This document shows positions 35,267 to 47,708 of a stretch of DNA of 64,000 bases, in pieces (within the stretch, counting starts at the first letter, position 1; the number at the start of each line of letters is the position of its first letter). The translations under genes and the position numbers were made by a program. Origin of the DNA: Dromiciops gliroides (Eukaryota > Chordata > Mammalia > Microbiotheria > Microbiotheriidae); NCBI RefSeq assembly GCF_019393635.1, contig NC_057863.1:33733857-33797856 (forward strand), read 5' to 3'. The notes under the pieces were generated by a model that worked only from the letters and a program-made list of their open reading frames with translations, was not told the origin of the DNA and did no database searches.

Positions 35267-35422
35267 GGGGCAGCTAGGGGGCGCAGTGGATAGAGCACCG
35301 GTCCTGGAGTCAGGAAGACCTGAGTTCAAATCCAGCCTCAGACACTTGACACTTACTAACTGTGTGACCCTGGGAAAGTCACTTAACCCCAATTAACCTC
35401 ACCCAAAAAAAACAAACAAAAA
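35267..35422 (+). repeat. Marsupial CORE-SINE
   Basis: Complete copy with an A/CAAA tail. The duplication aaaagatgaatgat is perfect (35253-35266, 35423-35436). Confidence 0.97.
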
Positions 35423-36484
35423 AAAAGATGAATGATAACATCATAGATTCAAAGCTAGAAGGAATCTCAGAGGTTATTGAGCCCAATTCTATCATTTTGC
35501 AAATCAAGAAACTGAGACCCAGATTGGTCAAATGATTTGCCCAAGGTCACCCAGGGCTTAAGTGAACTCCTCCTACTCCAGATCCATCGTTCTTCCTACT
35601 GTTCCTCTCTACCTTCCAGGGCTCCATGCTTTATGGAAGAGGCATCAGAGCAGGTGAGCTTTAAAGGGTAGTCAATACCAAAAGCAAAAACCAAAACCAA
35701 AACCACAGTAAACTAAATAGGGAGTTGTAATTACCATTTGAAATTCCTGACTTTGCTTCAAAAGAAAGACTCAATAAAGTCTCAGAACCAAAACCAAAGC
35801 GAAAGTTCACAAATATCTTCAGATTTTCATTGTACGATGTTACTAGCTTGGAATAGTGCATGCTGTGCAGGAAGAAAGCAGATAGGCGTGTGTGGTGGTG
35901 GGTGGGCTTTGGGGGAAGAGTAATCAAATGTGGGGAGTTCTTTTTGTTTTTCCAGGAAAAAAAATTGTAAAAAGCATTTTATTTGATTGTTATTTGCTTA
36001 AAAGTGACTTTCCTGCCTGGTAGGATAGGTCTCAGGAACCAAGACCTTGACGGATTTTCCCAAGTTCCTGCTCCTCTGGTCCAAGGCTGGAGTTCCTGTA
36101 CCAGAGGGTGGTCCAAGGAGAAGCAGGCGAGTGGTCCTCATGTCATCCCTATTCCCAGCCAGGCCCCATGATAGGTGTGGGAGGCAAAGTGGGTACCCTG
36201 GAGGAGTTTTCACCTCAAAGTCTCAGAGGAGGACAAATTGAAGAAGGAGGTGACTACAGATCATTAAGGAAGTTAAGGCCTTCATTTCTTCATCAGTAAA
36301 ATTAAGGGGTGGAGCGGATGGCCTGCCAGCTCTACCTCTGTGTTCCTGTGATCAAGGGCTACATGAATATAAGCTTACTTTCATTTTACTTGTGGAACTA
36401 AATAAGACCAGCCGGAAGAATGAGTCCTGTTTCCATTTCACCCAGCAGCCAGATAGACAACAATTTGTAGCTCTAGAGTAGCAA

Positions 36485-37180
36485 CAAAGGTCATTTAAGA
36501 CCAACCCCCTAATTTTATGGATGAGAAAACTGAGGCCTAGAGAGTGGAAGTGTGACTTGCCCAAAGTCACACAGATAGTAATAGCAGAGGCAATATCTGA
36601 ACCCAGGTCCTTTAACTCTAAATCCAAGGCTCTTTCTGCAGCACCTTCTTGCTATCATTTAGAAACTATCATTTAGAGGCTGTGTTGTTTAGAAAAAAAC
36701 ACTAAGTATAGGGAGCCATAAGACCTGGGTGTGAATCCTGTCTTTCTATGTTACTGCCAATGTGACCTGAGACAAGTGACTTCTTTCTCTGAGCCTCAAT
36801 TTCCTCATCCGTAAAATAAAGGAGTTGGAATTAATGACTTTTAGAATGCCACTAATACTAAGTCTCATGGCCCAAGACTTCATAGAGTGAAGAGTAGAGG
36901 AGACAGAATTATAAATTTTGAAATGGGTCCATAATGTGAGCTTACTCCTATTTCTAACAAGGAAGAAGCTGGAGGAGTAATGGGACAAGCTCAAAGCACA
37001 TTCCAGATGGAGCTCATAGGTTTAGAATAAAAAAGTACTTTGGAGGTCATTTGACCCAACCTCTTCATTTTATTGATCAGGAAACTAAGGCACAGAGATT
37101 TTAAATGACTAGTCCATGTACATGGCCAGTTAAGTGCCAAGGTCATAGCTAGCAAGTATGAGAGCTAAGGTTTGAATGGT
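36485..37180 (+). repeat. Cluster of MIR/Ther-type relics
   Basis: Three copies in a row: tggatgagaaaactgaggcc with cttgcccaaagtcacacaga; gagcctcaatttcctcatcc with gtaaaataaaggagttggaa; and cattttattgatcaggaaac with ttaagtgccaaggtcatagc. Confidence 0.6.
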
Positions 37181-37202
37181 TGAGAAAATTTAATCATATT
37201 TC

Positions 37203-37350
37203 ATTTTTGTTTGTTTGTTTGTTTTGATGGGGCAATGAGGGTTAAGTTACTTGCCCAGGGTCACACAGCTAGTAAGTGTCCAGTGTCCGAGGCTGGATTT
37301 GAACTCAGGTCCTCCTGAATCCAAGGCCAGTGAGCAACCTAGCTGCCCCA
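37203..37350 (-). repeat. CORE-SINE with internal deletion
   Basis: Reverse copy lacking part of the head region (ccaaggccagtgagcaacct). The duplication ttaatcatatttc is perfect (37190-37202, 37351-37363). Confidence 0.95.
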
Positions 37351-37398
37351 TTAATCATATTTCCATAGCACCCTAAAGAGCTTTCCTTATATATCGTA

Positions 37399-37468
37399 CA
37401 TAGATATAGATGTAGATATAGATATAAATGATATAGATATAGACATAGACATATATAGAGAGAGTATA
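37399..37468. repeat. (GATATA)n-like microsatellite
   Basis: Imperfect TAGATA / ATATAG units. Confidence 0.88.
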
Positions 37469-38544
37469 TATCCTTATCCTTATATGTAATAATTCCATGA
37501 GAGAGGTAAGGCTAAAGTTATCACCCCCATTTTCCTGTGGAGGATAACAAGGTTCAGAGAGGTTCTACCACCAATTAATAGCACCTCTGGGACTTAAGCC
37601 CAGGTCTTTTTACTCCAGAACCAGAACCCTGCCCACTACATCTAACTGACCTCTTGGATAATTCTAGGACTCCAAAATGTCCTTCCCTAGGATTCTAAGA
37701 GGAGTTGTGGCATCAGTTAAAAAAAAAAAGATAAAAATTGTTGTATCCAGTAGAACTAATAGGAATGTTAGGGAAAGATAGAATAAGTTGGGAAAACCAA
37801 TTTCTGCAAGCTTTTTGCCTAATTTCCATTCTGTTACTGCTGATAATTATAACCTGTCATATTAATTAGCTCAATATAAACCTAGGGAGGCAATATAATG
37901 ACCCCTAAGGTCCAATTCCTTTTTTCCTCTAGTTTTAGGGAGTTTATTTTAGATGAAAAGTTATGAGTTCACTCACAATTGCTCTCAGTCCCTAGTTAGG
38001 AAAATTCCCAGCATTTATACAGAGATTGGGCTTTCCACTAACTTTACAATTAAATCTATCTGGAGTTAACCCTTGGGCTCTTGGTGGTTGAGGCAAAATT
38101 CAGTTTGTTGGCGACATTTGGGTAACAAGATAGCAGATTATATTATAGTGTCCATGGATAGACAGGCATCAGGAGGGAAGTTTGGGGAAAGATCCAAACT
38201 TTTTCAGGAATTCTTTCAGCCCAGAACTTTTGCTTGTAGATGCCAATGACTGTCTTTGATATCTTCCTTCTCTTCCACAGCTCAGTAATACCTTTGTTGA
38301 TCAAAGATGGCTTGGAATGCTACTCTTGCTCAAATGTCTGGAATAAATCCCTTCTCTACTTCAACTTAATAATTGATGGATGATTCCTGGGGTTTAGCCA
38401 TGTTTCCTATCTAAACGGGAGTATTGTAGAAATCATTCCAGTTCAAAGATGTCTTCACACTTAAGCATCTTATCAATTATTTGAATCACAGTGAGATTGA
38501 GTAAATTAATCACCTATACTTATCTAATAGTAACAAACATAATA

Positions 38545-39410
38545 ACTAGCATTTATGCAAAGTTCTTTAACTTTTGCAAAGTGTTTCATATGCATTATCC
38601 TGTTTGAGCCTCACCAACTCTCTGTGTTATAGGAGCTGAAAAATATCATTATCACCACTTTACAAAGAAGGGAACCAAGTTCTGAAGTTAGATGACTTAT
38701 ATAGGGTCATATAGCTAGTGTCAAGTGAAGGATTTGAATATAGATCTTTCTGACTCTTAATACCATGTGTGATCAGCAGAGTTAAATTAAATTTATGTGG
38801 GGTAAACAAAGAGCACATGGTATCCAAGGCACACCCTGAGTGAAATTATTCCTTTTCCCCCATGTTCTACCACCAAAAAGAAACATGTCTACCTGTGGGC
38901 TTAGTGATACCTAGTATAAATGAGAGATATAAGAGCCTTTACCATAGGACCATAGAAGACAACAGCAATAGCCAACATTTGTTGAAAAGAGTTTTACACT
39001 CATCTCACTTGATTTTCACAACAATCCAATGAAGCAAGTTCAATTATTGCCTCCACTTTACAAATGAGAAAACTGAAGCTAATAGAGGTTAAATGATTTT
39101 CCCATGGTCACATAGCTGGTAAATGACTGAGGTAGGATTCAGACACAGGTCTTCCTGACTCCAAATTAAACCTTTTAGGTAATATGGAATCCAACAGGAA
39201 TTATCTCATATAGCTTTCATGGACTTGGGCTCTAGCCCATTGCTAAAGAATGACTGGCTACACTCCTACTATAATATGTTTAGAGCTAGATGAGACCTTA
39301 TTGGTCAACAAGTCCAGGTGACTTGTCCAAGGTCACCTAGATTTTAAGTAACAAAGGTGGGATTTGAACCTCCATGACTTCAAGTCCAGTGCTCTTTCTT
39401 GAAAATTACA
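38545..39410 (+). repeat. Cluster of MIR-type relics
   Basis: aactagcatttatgcaaagt with tttgagcctcaccaactctc; then agccaacatttgttgaaaag with cactttacaaatgagaaaac and ggtcacatagctggtaaatg; then gtccaaggtcacctagattt. Confidence 0.6.
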
Positions 39411-39808
39411 CAGAGCAGGTTTTGATCCAGCAAAGGGAACCAAGCTCAGAAAGAGAAGACTGGAGGCATTGAAGACATATGTCACCCACTTTAGAATCTT
39501 GCCTGGGACTAGTTCTGTGTCTGGCTTCAATGTGTAGAAACAGTGAATTTTATGCCAAAATGTTTCGCTTTATATTTTTGTTCATGAGTCTGTGTATCAA
39601 CCTTCCAAATGAACCAGGAAGAATGCTCTTTTGTGCTGCCTAGATATATATTGACCTTTCAGGGGAGAAATATAAGAGGTTTAAGGTATGTTGTTTTAAG
39701 AGGCCATATGGAATAAATCCCAGTTATTCCCCACTGGGCCACAGCAACTAGACAGTTTCTAGCACAAATGAATCCTTTCTAACAAGAAGAAAACCACACT
39801 ATGGGCAT

Positions 39809-40561
39809 TGTGGTGTCTGTGTTGAGAACTTAATGAATTTTTAATTTCAATATGTGATAAAATAACGGAATTTGGCAGGTGCCCAGGGGCCCCACCTGAT
39901 TGATTTAGTATTGTTTGAATTGGGTGAGAATGAGAAACTATGTACCTACTTGGGGATGATTGGATGGATGCCACACCTGGCCGGCCCTGAGTGACTGCGT
40001 TGGTGTACTATTGATGTGAGCAGGGGACCACTCTCAGCCAACCAGCTTGAAGGACCTCCCCTTTTGGGGAGGGAGAGAGAAAGTAGGAAGGGGAACGCTA
40101 GCTCTGAGGAGCTCTCTTTTTTTTTTAGTGAGCTGTGGAGCATACCAGAGAGGGACTGCACAGCTAACTCTCACTGAAACTACAGACCCCAGGTGGTAAG
40201 TTTGTGGAAGTGAGGCCAGCTCTTCGAGTTAGCTGAGCTGGAAGCAAGTTTGGGGCTTGAGTCAGTCTTTGCCAGAGCCAGGGAGCTTATTCATTTTCTC
40301 TTCCCCTATTCCCTTGTTCCTGGCTTTATTAACTTCACCTTTGTTGTAAATTTTGTTCCCATTAATAAAACCTGGTTTGTTTGTGGAGAAGAGGCTGTTA
40401 ATCTCCTTATTAGCCTGGGAGAAATAACTAAAAAGGCAGTCTGGAAGGAGGGAAACTTTGGACCTAGAGGTCTCTCATTATTTCTGAACCCCAGTATTGT
40501 GGTGAGCCACCCAATTAACTCTCCCCATAATAAATTTGGCCCTTATAAATATTTCTTCACA
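39809..40561 (+). mobile_element. ERV LTR, distinct from the other two
   Basis: About 750 bp starting TGTGGTGTCTG and ending CTTCACA. A polyadenylation signal lies at 40364-40369 (attaataaaacctgg) within gaacct-type retroviral leader sequence, and later segments look like U5. The pattern matches a marsupial LTR I recall. I could not see a clean target duplication and no internal genes adjoin, so it is a solo or truncated LTR. A 35-40 bp block just upstream recurs at about 41250 (see findings). Confidence 0.6.
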
Positions 40562-40729
40562 CAACAAAGGCCAGTCCTTTTTTAATCCAATATGGCAGCC
40601 CTCCTGGATCTACCTCTACTTCTCTACTCCCTCATACATATTCCTACATTACCCCAGGATTTATAGTTATAATAATCATTCCCTCTTTTTTACCCAACCA
40701 TATCACAGAATCTCATGTTTAAAATGACC

Positions 40730-40935
40730 TCAAATTATACTTAGTCTAACTAGTACATAAATAGGAATTCCCTCCAGATCTAACCCAGCAAATAGCCATC
40801 CAACCCCCATTTGACAATTTCCAATGATAAGGAACAGTGCCTTCTCAAGGCAGATCATTCCACTTTGGGGCTTTAATTGTTATGAAGATTATCCTTTCAG
40901 GGAAGCTAAATCAGCTTTTAGTCATTGCTCCTATG
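40730..40935 (-). mobile_element. CR1/L3-like LINE relic
   Basis: gcagatcattccactttggg, ctttaattgttatgaagatt and cttttagtcattgctcctat, the antisense CR1/L3 order seen near 23200 and 30200. Confidence 0.5.
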
Positions 40936-41284
40936 TTATGAGGTCACAGAATGACAGTTAGAAGGGACCTAGACAAATCATTTGTCTTCCTGACAAGGAA
41001 ATTGAAAGACAGAAGTGAAATGGCTTGCCCAAAATTACACTTCAAAGTCCTGTTCAAATGGCAGCTTTTTTAGAGTCAGAAAGAGATGACTGGGTCTAAT
41101 CCACTCATTTTACAAATGGACTACGTAAGGCCCAAGGAGGCTGAGTGACTTGATAATACAATATGCCTATGATTCTGTACTTTATAGAGAAATTCTTCTC
41201 GAACTAAGAAAAGTAGGCGAACAAATGCCTATTTAAAAGCAATCCCATGATTCTTTTTAACCAGAAGGAAACCACATTATGGAC

Positions 41285-41640
41285 ATTGTGATTTGACCCA
41301 GAAATCCCACAGCAGGGCATCTCCCCCAAGCAGGTCAAAGAAAAGGTACCCTATTTACCAAGATATTCAGAGCAGCATTTTTTTTGTGGTAGCAAAGAAA
41401 TGGAAAAATAAAGAGTACCCATCCATTGGGGAGCAGCGGCACCAATTGTGGCACATGAACCTAATAGGTTATTATCATACCATAAAACGGCAGGTATGAA
41501 GAATTCAGAGAAATATGGGGAGAGTAGCATGCAATGATTCGAAGAGTAGCAAGCAGAGCCAGAAAAACAATATTCTCAATGATTATAATAATGTAAATGA
41601 AAATAACTCTTAAATGAAGCCAGACATGGTATAATTGTGA
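41285..41640 (+). mobile_element. L1 3' end relic
   Basis: tttgacccagaaatcccaca, tattcagagcagcatttttt, ggtagcaaagaaatggaaaa, cccatccattggggagcagc match the last part of marsupial L1 ORF2 and its 3' end. Frameshifts throughout. Confidence 0.65.
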
Positions 41641-42501
41641 GGACCAATCTTAGCCTTGAAGAAGAAAGGAGAAGAATTCACCTCCTTCTTGGTATTGGAA
41701 TGGTAAGAGAGTACAGTTAAGGAAGATCAAATATTCTGCAGGAAGCTTTATTGGTTAATTTTGCTTATTTGTTTTTATTACCAGGTAATAGTCATGAGAA
41801 GAGAGGTAGAGGAAAAGAGGTAGAAGTTTTATATCCAGAAATGACCAGGATGTAGAAACACAGGTCAACAATAAAATTTGTTAAATAGTATAATATTGTA
41901 TATAGCATATCATGAATATAAATGAATAATGCATAATAAAGATAAATTAATAGCAATGTATCAAAAATATAAATGAATAACACAATATATATCATAAAGA
42001 TAGATGAATAACATAATATAAAATTTGCTTAATAATAGCATTTATATGGTGCTGGGAAGGAAATACTCTTATTCTCACCCCAGTGTTAACTCAATTGAAG
42101 AGGAGTATTAATACTTCATTGTCATTTTTTTCCTTTCAAAGAAAGTTGATTTTAGGAATTCGGTCTCTATCATAAAGAGTCCTTCTTCCTCTCATAGCAA
42201 GCAGTTGAGTGAGCAATCAGCAAACATTCATTGAGGAAAATGATAACAAGTTAATGACCTCCATGATCCCTTCAAGCTCCATAATTCAATAATTCTATGT
42301 AATACCATGGCACTAATGGCTGACATTAGCTTACTGGGTTACTACTCCTGCAAGGTCCTGAGCCAAAGTTGGGGCATATTAAGAGGATGAGAGGTACCAA
42401 GAACCCTAGATTTGCCTCTATCTTCTTCCATCTTTATGTCTTTCATTATCCTGTGATCCAGTAACTTCCTTGCCACTCCTTGTACAAGACATCCATCTCC
42501 C

Positions 42502-42630
42502 GGGGCGGCTGGGTGCCGCAATGCCCTGGATTCAGAAAGACCTGAGTTCAAATCTGACCTCAGACACTTGACACTTACTAGCTGTGTGACCCTGGGCAAG
42601 TCACTTAACTCCAATTGCCTCACAAAAAAA
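42502..42630 (+). repeat. Short CORE-SINE with perfect 16-bp TSD
   Basis: Head ggggcggctgggtgccgcaa is missing part of the usual box-A-side sequence. The duplication aagacatccatctccc is identical (42486-42501, 42631-42646). Confidence 0.97.
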
Positions 42631-43317
42631 AAGACATCCATCTCCCAACTGGTTGTCCTCATGCCTGGAATTCTCGATCATCTCCATCTCCTGGCTTCCT
42701 TCAATTTCTAGCTAAAATCTCACTTTCTACAAGATGCCTTTGTTGATCCCGCTTAATCCTAATATTTTCACTCTATTCTTTATCCTTGATTTATCCTGTC
42801 TATATCTTGTTTGTACTTAGTGGTTTGCATGTTGTATCCCCCATTCTCTGATGAGCTCTTTGAAAGCCAGGCCTATTTTTGTTTGTTTTTGTTTGTTTTG
42901 TGTTTTGCTTTTCTTTAAACCCCAGTGCTTAGCAAAGTGCCTGGTACGTAGCAGGCACTTAATAAATGCTTATTGACAATGAATGACAAAAACACTATCC
43001 CTCTCTTCTAGGAGAATGGGATAGATGATATATTTTTTTAAATGTACATATAAGTTTCATGCAATGTAAATGGAAAGTAATCTCAGAAAGAAATGGGAAT
43101 AGCATGGGGAAGAAATGCATTCCCTAAGAAGTAAAACCTATAACAGACCCACTGGCCCTGGTAGCTGGGGTGCCCCTCCCACTACAGAGCCTAGCTCTGG
43201 ATTCAAGTAGACTAGGTTCAGTCCTTGAGCACACTGCCCTTTAAAGAGAGGAGTCAGGATTTTTCACATGGTCTCTGACTCATTTATACCCAGGAGAACT
43301 CTGGAGAGGGACCAATC

Positions 43318-43402
43318 TCTCTCTGTCTCTCTCTCTCTCTCTGTCTCACTGTCTCTCTGTCTCACTGTCTCTGTGTGTGTGTGTGTATGTGTCCTCTGTC
43401 TC
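43318..43402. repeat. (CT)n/(GT)n microsatellite
   Basis: CT units with CTGT variants, a short GT run at 43373-43386, then CT again. Confidence 0.92.
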
Positions 43403-43406
43403 TCTC

Positions 43407-43523
43407 TCTTCCGGGAGGCAGTTGGGGTTAAGTGATTTGTCCAGGGTCACACAGCTAGACTGACTCCAGGGCTGCTGCTCTGTCTACTGTGCTACTGTGC
43501 TACTGTGCTACTGTGCCACTTAG
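43407..43523 (-). repeat. Deleted CORE-SINE with an 8-bp tandem expansion
   Basis: Antisense core gaggcagttggggttaagtg and gtccagggtcacacagctag, then a jump to actgactccagggctgctgc. Its head region carries four CTACTGTG-type units at about 43486-43516. Confidence 0.85.
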
Positions 43524-43539
43524 CTAAGGACAATCTTTT

Positions 43540-43692
43540 TTTTTTTTTTTTTTTAGTGAGGCAATTGGAGTTAAGTGACATGCCCAGGGTCATATAGCTA
43601 GTAAGTGTGTCAAGTGTCTGAGGCCAGATTTGAACTCAAGTCCTCCTGAATCCAGGGCCAGTGCTCTATCCACTGCACCACCCAGTTGCCCC
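43540..43692 (-). repeat. Marsupial CORE-SINE
   Basis: Reverse copy with a T-tail, directly beside the deleted copy. The duplication taaggacaatctttt recurs on both sides. Confidence 0.96.
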
Positions 43693-44079
43693 TTAAGGAC
43701 AATCTTTTAAACCAAGTTTGATGAATTTGGAACTGGTTGAATGACTGTTTGATCATTTGACCCAAAAAGTTGTGATTAACGGATTCATGTCAACCTGGAA
43801 GGATGTCTCTAGTGAAGTGCAAGAGGCATCTGTCCTTGGTCCTTCTATATTCAGTGTTTTCCATCAATGACTTGGGTGAAATATTTAGTTCTTTATATTT
43901 ATTCTGTATACTTCATATATGTACTCTGGGTCTCACCCATTGAAATATAAACTCCTTGTTATTAGGGATTGTTTCACTCTTTGTCTTTGTTTACCTGCCA
44001 CCTAGCACAGTGGCTTCCACTTAACAAGTGCTTGTTGATTGATAAGAACATAGATGGCATTCTTATGGAATTTGGAAAA

Positions 44080-44345
44080 GCTGAGTTCAGATCTGGATTC
44101 AGACACTCACTGATTGTGTGATCCTAGACAAGTCACTCAACCTCTGGCCATGTCCTCACTTTCTTTATCTGTCAAATGAGGAAAACAATGGCACCTCCCT
44201 CCCAGGGTTGTTGTAAGGACCAAATAAGATAATATGGGTAAGGGACTTAGTGCAGAGCCTGGCACAGAGTGGGTATTTAATAAATGCTTGTTTGCTTCCT
44301 CTACTATCAATCAGTCAACAAGCATTGAATAAAAGCCTCCTTGTA
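44080..44345 (+). repeat. MIR/Ther-type relic
   Basis: actgattgtgtgatcctaga, ctgtcaaatgaggaaaacaa, cccagggttgttgtaaggac, agcctggcacagagtgggta in order. Confidence 0.65.
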
Positions 44346-44770
44346 CCAGGCCCTGTGAAAGTCCCTGGGGATAGAGATGAAGAGAAGCAATCCTGCCTTT
44401 GAGAAGTTTGCATTCTACAGGACCATAGGTGCATAAATAAGACTATGTGGAACACACTGCACCGCTTAGAGATGTGAAAATAGCTGTAGAGTTTGTAAGG
44501 TTGTCTTCCCTGCATAGACCCCCACACCTGCCCTTGCTCCAGAGATCTGACTTGCTGGTCGGGACCCACATGTTGGTGGGACTGCGCACTTGGGAGTGAG
44601 TGTCTCACTTAAGTTCACCTCTTTCAAATGATTTTTGCTTTGCAGATTTTAAATAATTGACTGTTTGTAGAAGGGGCCCCTGCAACCCCATGATGCAGTG
44701 TGGAATTGTGGTAAGGAAGGGGTTTTGTAAAGGCTAAACCTGAATTGTCATTGCTGCTGCTGCTGTTGTT

Positions 44771-44900
44771 AGGTGGTGGTGGTGGTGGTGATGGTGGTGG
44801 TAGTGGTTTGGTGGTAGTGGTGGTTTGGCAGTGGTGGTGGTAGTTATGGTGGTGGTGGTTTGGTGGTGGTGGTGGTGGTGATGGTGGTTTGGTGGTGATG
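44771..44900. repeat. (GGT)n low-complexity array
   Basis: GGT units with GGTTTGGTGGT and GATGGT variants, about 130 bp. The reverse strand gives a spurious His/Pro-rich frame. Confidence 0.95.
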
Positions 44901-45699
44901 GCAGTCGTAATTACCAGGGGGATTTTTTTTGGAAATCCATTTTTCACTACTTGGCTTTTCAAGTTAAATCAAATATCAGACAGTATTTAATTCTAAAGGA
45001 AGGAAGAACTTTGTTCATAGGGATCATTTCATTATTTACATTTGGATTCCCCAGAATTTAGGAGGTGCTTGACATATATTGAGTGTTTAGTAAATGGCTG
45101 TTGCTTGATTGACGGATTATCCAGAAACTGCAAACAGGTCCACAGGATCACAGGATGACAATTCAAATAGGACCTAAAGGGAGCAGTAGGGTATAGTTTG
45201 AGGACCTGAGTTCAAATTCTACCTTTGATGCTTATTCCCTGTATGACCTTGAAAATTTAACCTTCATGGACTTCAGTTTATTCATCTTTTTTTTCAGTTT
45301 ATTAATCTTAAACATGAAGGGGTTTTGATTCAATAGCCTCTGACGTCCCATCCAACTGTAGAGTGGGTTATCATTGGTCTTCTGGGCTTTAGATCTATGT
45401 TCTCTGACCCTGTGATTTGCCCAAGGTTACACATCTCTAGAGTAACACAGCCATGATTAGACCATTCCCAGCTCCACTCTCCTACATTTAAGACCATGCC
45501 AAACTCAGAAAACTATGCTTTGGTGAAAGAAAAAGAAGATGGAAAATATTCTAACGTGGTACAAGGGCATATCAGATGTAGCCCAAAGATCTTGGGTCAT
45601 AGAGATGCAGCAGCTGTCCTGTAGAGGAGAGAGAGGGAAGACAGGGAGTCCTTTAATCCTTCTGAATACAATGCCAACTTTATTGCATTCTCATGGGGA

Positions 45700-46075
45700 A
45701 GAATCCTGAGGAAGGATCAATGATCTAAAAATAAAAATAAAGAACTGGAAGCAACGATTTGTCCCAGTTGTGGATATGAGGAACATTTTTATCAATCAAA
45801 TAGATGGAAGAAATGATGGGGGACAAGATTGATGGGTTTGATTATAGAAAGATAAAAGGATTTTGCAAGACAAAAAGCAGCATCTCTATAAAGAAAAGAA
45901 ACAGATTAAGGGAAATGCTGAGTAAATATATCAGATAACGGGCTGCCTTCCTGAATGTATAGATCCATATCAATAAGAATAACAGACAAATGGTACAAAT
46001 AGACAAGGGATACAAACAGATCATTTTGGAAGGAGGAAATGAAAATCATTAATAATCATATGAGAAGCGGTGAAG
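45700..46075 (+). mobile_element. L1 ORF2 C-terminal relic
   Basis: gggtttgattatagaaagat, aggattttgcaagacaaaaa, aatatatcagataacgggct and gacaaatggtacaaatagac follow the order of the ORF2 C-terminal coding region. Stops and shifts are present. Confidence 0.6.
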
Positions 46076-46685
46076 AAACAGCTGACCTTGCAAGGGAGGA
46101 GGGCTTGGGTTCAAATCCTGCATCTGTGACTTACTGGCTATGAAATTAAGCGTGTTAGGATTTTTGTTTATTTTTTTATTTGTGTATCTACAGCAAGGGT
46201 GTTGGGAAGAGTTGAGTGGGTAAAGGGTGGTAGATATGTGACTCTCTTTAGTTTCATTTTTTGGAGGAGAGAGATGGTCCTAAATTTTCTGAATATCATA
46301 ATTTCCAAAGAGAGGCAGTGTAGTCAATGTTGGGGTCAAAAAGACCTGTGTCCAAGTTTATCTTCTTACACGTGATCCCTAAATGACCTGGAAAAGTAAC
46401 TTCATTTCTCAATACTCCAAAAGTAACCCCCTAAGACTATAAGTTACATATGGTTTGATGCTTTACAGCAGGGGAGGTAGGACTTTTCACACTGAGAGTT
46501 CCCATATTCATTAAAAAAATTAGTCTGGACTCCCCCAAAAAATGTCTGAAATTATTTTCAAATCTTTATGGATTTGAGAGAATGGAACATAGGACATACA
46601 AAGTTTGGTGACGGGGTTTAGAAAAGGCTAGAGTCCTCATTTAGGCCATGTGTTTTTAGAAATGCCAGCAAAGTCCCTTATTTTC

Positions 46686-46850
46686 CTTTTTCTTTTCTTT
46701 TTTCTTTCTTTTTTTGTGGAGCAATAAGGGTTAAGTGACTTGCCCAGAGTCACAGAGCTAGTAAGTGTTAAGTGTCTGAGGCCAGATTTGAACTCAGGTT
46801 CTCCTGAATCCAGGGCCAGTGCTTTATCCACTGCACCACTTAGCTGCCCC
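46686..46850 (-). repeat. Marsupial CORE-SINE
   Basis: Reverse copy with a long T-rich tail. The duplication caaagtcccttatttt flanks it (46669 and 46851). Confidence 0.96.
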
Positions 46851-47069
46851 CAAAGTCCCTTATTTTTCAATCTTGCTTCTTCTAAGGGATACTCCCCCCA
46901 ATCACTGATACTAAAAATGTCTTTAATGAGGCACAAAGCCCTTTTATGCTACAATCAATCAAGCAACAAGCATGTATTAAATACCTATTATGGGCCAAGC
47001 ACTGTGCTAAACATTGGGGTTACCAAAACAAAAATGAAGCAGTGCCTGTCCTCAAGAAGCTTACATTCT

Positions 47070-47216
47070 TTTCTTTTCTTTGCGGGGCAATGGGGGTTAA
47101 GTGACTTGCCCAGGGTCACACAGCCAGTAAGTGTCAAGTGTCTGAGGCCGGATTTGAACTCAGGAACTCCTGAATCCAGGGCTGGTGCTTTATCCACTGC
47201 GCCACCTAGCCGCCAA
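47070..47216 (-). repeat. CORE-SINE with perfect 17-bp TSD in an older repeat
   Basis: Reverse copy. The duplication caagaagcttacattct (47053-47069, 47217-47233) is host-repeat sequence. Confidence 0.98.
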
Positions 47217-47562
47217 CAAGAAGCTTACATTCTAATGGGATGGAAAACATACAACTAGATAGTTAGATGCAGAATATATACAAAATGAAAACAAGATGGC
47301 TATAAGAGGGGGAGTTTCAGCAACTGGGAGGACCAAGAGAAGATTCATGAAGATGGCACTTGATCCAAATCTTGAAAGAAACCAGGAATTCCAAAAGGTA
47401 GAGGTGAGGAAGGCATACATTCTAGGCAAAGTTGTGGAGAAGAGAGATGGAGCCTTGGGTACAGAAGAGTAATTAGGAAACACAGGATGTGAAGATGGGA
47501 ATCAAATATAAGAAAGAAGAAAAGGTAGAAAAGGGTCAAGTGGGAAGAACCTTAAATGACTT

Positions 47563-47708
47563 TTGTTTTGTTTGGTTTTGTTTTAAGTAAGGCAATTGGG
47601 GTTAAGGTCACACAGCTAGTAAGTGTTAAGTGTCTGAGGCCGGATTTGAACTCAGGTACTCCTAAATCCAAGGCTGGTGCTTTATCCACTGCACCACCTA
47701 GCTGCCCC
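47563..47708 (-). repeat. CORE-SINE with internal deletion in an older repeat
   Basis: Reverse copy lacking the usual tgacttgcccaggg segment (ggggttaaggtcacacagct). The duplication cttaaatgactt is perfect (47551-47562, 47709-47720). Confidence 0.95.

Noticed and set aside
44624..44962. His/Pro-rich 112-codon frame on the - strand
   Set aside because: Translation of the (GGT)n array; no domain or start context.
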